Below, in pieces: positions 34,872 to 36,802 of a stretch of 36,802 nucleotides of DNA. A program made the translations under genes and the position numbers. The number at the start of each line of letters is the position of its first letter. Position 1 is the stretch's first letter. The notes beneath the pieces are model-generated. The model made no database searches and was not told where the DNA came from. It worked only from the letters and a program-made list of their open reading frames with translations. This DNA comes from Treponema sp. (GTDB taxonomy: Bacteria; Spirochaetota; Spirochaetia; Treponematales; Treponemataceae). Location: positions 1 through 36,802 of the forward strand of contig JAKSTM010000017.1 in the NCBI GenBank assembly GCA_024402565.1, written 5' to 3'.

Positions 34872-34909
34872 AATCACCTTAATTCCAGAAAATTGAGGTG
34901 ATTTTTTTT
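34872..34909 (+). promoter_or_regulatory. Hairpin sequestering the tnpA ribosome site
   Basis: Bases 34872-34884 pair with 34891-34903 over 13 bp with one G-U pair; the 3' arm contains GAGGTG (34895-34900), the tnpA Shine-Dalgarno, and a T8 run leads to the ATG at 34910. A TACAAT box (34869-34874) would start transcripts near 34881, beyond most of the left arm, leaving the site free; transcripts entering from outside would fold it shut or terminate. Confidence 0.6.
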
Positions 34910-35263
34910 ATGATTTTTCCAGTCAAAAGAGTCAAAGAAGAACTGATAAACGAATTTGCAGTTTCAAAAATGAATATTGATGAATTTTCAAAAGTGCACA
35001 GCATCCAGCCGGAGGCACTAAAATCATGGATTCAGGAAAAGATGTACAGGTCTCAACATTCTGAGTCTGAATCCAATGACATATTCCAGGCATCAGAATT
35101 TGTAGAACTTGATATTCCCCATGCATCAAAACACCAGATTACAGTGGGAATTGACCGCAAGGAACTGATTACTGTCCGAGCCGGCGGAATCGAAATTGAT
35201 ATTCCCATTACGACAGAAGAAACAACTCTGTTCAAAATCTTACAGACGGCGGCAAGCATATGA
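34910..35263 (+). CDS. tnpA: IS66 accessory protein TnpA
   Basis: A 117-residue protein, start at the ATG at 34910 (a GTG at 34898 falls in the ribosome site). It has the small IS66 Orf1 layout: an N-terminal helix-turn-helix region (VKEELINEFAVSKMNIDEF, PEALKSWIQEK) and a C-terminal beta part (FVELDIP, GGIEIDIP) that precedes TnpB. Its exact role in transposition is not settled. The stop overlaps the tnpB start by 4 bp. It is the first gene of the IS remnant. Confidence 0.78.
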   Translation: MIFPVKRVKEELINEFAVSKMNIDEFSKVHSIQPEALKSWIQEKMYRSQHSESESNDIFQASEFVELDIPHASKHQITVGIDRKELITVRAGGIEIDIPITTEETTLFKILQTAASI

Positions 35264-35607
35264 TGTTTGATTTTAGCAATGCACGTATTTTTCTGAGACC
35301 AGGAACAACAGATATGAGAACCAGCAAGGAAGAACTTCTTCACGTAATAAATGACTTAATGAAACAGGATCCATTCAGCGGTGCAGTTTTCATGTTCTGT
35401 AACAGTCAGCGAAAGCTATTGAAATTAATTTGGTGGGAAACTAACGGATTCTGGATTGCTCAGAAAACTTTGGAGAAGGGCAGATGGCCTTGGCCTGATA
35501 CTGTAGAGCAGGCAAAAGAAATCAAACTTGATGAAGTCATAATGTTGCTTAAGGGAATTGATTTCTTCTGTGCCTATGAACCGCTGAAATACGAACAATT
35601 TGATTGA
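35260..35607 (+). CDS. tnpB: IS66 accessory protein TnpB
   Basis: A 115-residue protein with the clear IS66 Orf2 (TnpB) signature: FLRPGTTDMRTSKEELLHVI, GAVFMFCNSQRKLLKLIWWE, GFWIAQKTLEKGRWPWP and a C-terminal LLKGIDFFCAYEPLKYEQF. Full length for the family. It overlaps tnpA by 4 bp (ATGA type). The third gene, tnpC, which encodes the DDE enzyme, is missing downstream. Confidence 0.93.
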   Translation: MMFDFSNARIFLRPGTTDMRTSKEELLHVINDLMKQDPFSGAVFMFCNSQRKLLKLIWWETNGFWIAQKTLEKGRWPWPDTVEQAKEIKLDEVIMLLKGIDFFCAYEPLKYEQFD

Positions 35608-35613
35608 TAAATG

Positions 35614-35622
35614 TGCTATAAT
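35614..35622 (+). promoter_or_regulatory. Extended -10 promoter after tnpB
   Basis: TGCTATAAT at 35614-35622 is an extended -10 (TGn-TATAAT); a proper -35 is not seen. A start near 35629 would give a structured leader of about 190 nt in front of the lipoprotein gene. Confidence 0.5.
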
Positions 35623-35627
35623 TGAAT

Positions 35628-35818
35628 AGTTGATTATTCAGATCAACTGAAATTTACCGGGATAAGAATTTTATCTGGATACGCATAAAATGTGTTAGGT
35701 TGATGGCGCACTGCGCCACTTTCGTTGAAAGTAATGTCACCAACACATTTTCGGCCATTTATAAAATAGCTCATTCTTTGAATGATTAAAAGTTAAATGA
35801 AAATCGCTGGAGGATTTT
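35628..35818 (+). ncRNA. Structured leader with a three-way junction
   Basis: In order: hairpin AGTTGAT/ATCAACT (35628-35648); hairpin GATAA/TTATC (35661-35675); a three-way junction at 35687-35751; hairpin TCATTC/GAATGA (35771-35785); and AAAATC/GATTTT (35800-35818) with the Shine-Dalgarno GGAGG (35809-35813) in its loop. In the junction, AAAATGTGTT(a)GGT(t)GA pairs with TCACCAACACATTTT over 15 bp with two single bulges, enclosing hairpins TGGCGC/GCGCCA (35704-35718) and ACTTTC/GAAAGT (35718-35732). This could be a regulatory leader RNA or a palindromic mobile repeat; no known riboswitch class is recognised. Confidence 0.5.
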
Positions 35819-35847
35819 TATGAAAAAAATTAATACTTTTCTATATA

Positions 35848-36645
35848 ATGACTTCGCTGTTAAGTGTATCATTGATAGCTTGTACTAATGATGATTCAAA
35901 TGCGGAACTAATTCAAATGGAATATAACTACTGCACGCAAGAAGAACTTAACTTAAGAGAAAGTCCATATCGACTTTTCGCTAATCCGAATCTATGGAGT
36001 CTGCAATATCCAAGTGGATCTGTTGATGGTGGAATGAAAACAACACCTATAACAGAAGATTATAAAAGCAAATATTTCTCCCTTTACAAAAATGAGAACG
36101 GAAACGAATATCTTAGATTCTCACTTGATGCCAGCGATCAGGGAAAATCAACAAACGGCTCTTCAGTTCGAGCAGAACTCAGTTCCACAAAATCTTGGAC
36201 TCTTACTGGAAAAAATGCACTTTCATATAAATTCTATCTTACATCTACAGATTTTTCTCAAGCTAGATTTACAGTTGGTCAGTTTCTCCAAAGATGTGAT
36301 TCAAAAGATTCCCCATTGTGCAGAATTGAAGTTGAAAATGGTTCTATAACTGCAAAAGTCATTAATTATGAAAAAGACGGAACAACAAAAGCTGACAGTA
36401 CGACACATAACTATGATATGGGTATCGTACGACAAAATCAGGAAGTATCAATAAAAATTGCTTTGGACGCCAAAACTATGACACTTTGGCGTGATAGTAA
36501 AATAATGGCAACACATACTTTTCACCAAAATGTCCGTTCTGACTACAATAACTACTTTAAGGCTGGAATCTACTACCAAAATAAATATTCTCCAAAAATA
36601 TTCTCCGAAATCTTTATGCGTGATTTAGAAGTTATATTCGATTAA
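35848..36645 (+). CDS. Alginate-lyase-like (PL7) lipoprotein, start frameshifted
   Basis: The open frame from the ATG at 35848 codes 265 residues. The good ribosome site GGAGG, however, belongs to an ATG at 35820, which is one base out of frame and stops after 22 codons. Removing one A from the A7 run (35823-35829) would join them, giving the lipoprotein signal MKKLILFYIMTSLLSVSLIA followed by Cys. The mature part is a PL7 beta-jelly-roll: VRAELSS (Arg108, Glu110), VGQFLQR in place of the VGQIH motif, and YFKAGIYYQNKYS (236-248) with the catalytic Tyr. The usual catalytic His of QIH is missing. It would degrade uronate polysaccharides at the surface if active. Confidence 0.75.
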   Translation: MTSLLSVSLIACTNDDSNAELIQMEYNYCTQEELNLRESPYRLFANPNLWSLQYPSGSVDGGMKTTPITEDYKSKYFSLYKNENGNEYLRFSLDASDQGKSTNGSSVRAELSSTKSWTLTGKNALSYKFYLTSTDFSQARFTVGQFLQRCDSKDSPLCRIEVENGSITAKVINYEKDGTTKADSTTHNYDMGIVRQNQEVSIKIALDAKTMTLWRDSKIMATHTFHQNVRSDYNNYFKAGIYYQNKYSPKIFSEIFMRDLEVIFD

Positions 36646-36802
36646 AAAAAACTGGGGATATAAGGTGCATGTAATAATCAAATTGTACAACAACAAGTAT
36701 AAATCGAGAAATTAACTGAAAAAAAACAGCTAAAAAAGAAAATTCTGCATAGAGTCCATATAATGGTGTAAATTTAAAAGAGTCATGAACTCAAATCCTG
36801 AT
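36646..36802. other. Window end, no gene seen
   Basis: 157 AT-rich bases after the lipoprotein stop. No open frame with a ribosome site, no convincing terminator and no repeat matching other parts of the window were found. Confidence 0.5.

Larger units (their letters stand above)
34823..35607 (+). mobile_element. Truncated IS66-family element
   Basis: tnpA and tnpB lie in the normal IS66 order, overlapping by 4 bp, but the large DDE transposase gene (tnpC) that should follow is absent. The left end may be GTGAACGTC at 34823, similar to the GTAAGCG-type ends of the family; this is a guess. No matching right inverted repeat is visible in the window, so the element is probably immobile. Confidence 0.7.

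Noticed and set aside
35687..35751. Integron attC site (GTTAGGT ... CCAAC ends, extrahelical bases)
   Set aside because: The core words are in the wrong order for attC, the outer stem extends 10 bp beyond them, two hairpins fill the interior, and no integrase or second site is present. Treponema does have integrons, so a HattCI-type search would be worth running.
1..36802. CRISPR array, tRNA or rRNA genes, prophage
   Set aside because: No regularly spaced repeats of CRISPR length, no cloverleaf with matching arms, no rRNA-like segments and no phage structural genes were seen in the window.

Overview
The window most likely comes from a host-associated (gut or rumen type) Treponema. The evidence is the overall AT-rich composition, spirochaete-like outer-membrane and lipoprotein genes, carbohydrate-active enzymes, and many sensory and cyclic-nucleotide enzymes. 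No rRNA or tRNA gene is present to settle this, so the genus is an inference.

Layout. 1-720: 3' end of asnB, then a duplicated palindromic intergenic block and a two-way terminator. 719-2147: panE (minus), then a 500-bp gene-free stretch with terminator hairpins and a GC-rich hairpin repeat forming the apparent gltB leader. 2148-9634: gltB, gltD and an Fe-S aldo/keto reductase. 9635-12882: a pyrG leader with an attenuator-like hairpin and short repeats, then pyrG-purF. Together with asnB, all of these except panE and the reductase are glutamine-amidotransferase or nitrogen-assimilation genes (asnB, gltBD, pyrG, purF). 12888-17532: MFS transporter, a membrane protein, a membrane-anchored alpha/beta hydrolase and a DUF72 protein. 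17634-21026: membrane diguanylate cyclase and a hybrid histidine kinase. 21054-23607: two poorly known minus-strand genes and a dicarboxylate/amino-acid symporter. 23756-26830: a protein with two AAA+ domains and a partner of unknown function. 26961-28508: a beta-barrel-like exported protein, a LytTR regulator and a DUF3021 membrane protein, preceded by a 21-bp-phased direct repeat that fits a LytTR operator. 28456-32972: HD-domain hydrolase, M23 lipoprotein, membrane-linked MutS-like ATPase, class III adenylate cyclase. 32984-36802: GH43 glycosidase, remnants of two IS66 elements, and a structured leader in front of an alginate-lyase-like (PL7) lipoprotein whose start is out of frame by one base in an A7 run.

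Most unusual signals: (1) the A7 tract that splits the lipoprotein start from its signal peptide; (2) a strongly structured leader (three-way junction plus hairpins) in front of it; (3) two 10-bp direct repeats exactly 21 bp apart upstream of the OMP-LytTR-DUF3021 operon; (4) a recurrent design in which the Shine-Dalgarno lies in a terminator-like hairpin followed by T8 and ATG (gltD, the aldo/keto reductase, IS66 tnpA), in one case with a promoter inside the hairpin; (5) a decayed second IS66 tnpB tail beside the present IS66 copy; (6) the uncharacterised AAA+ gene pair.
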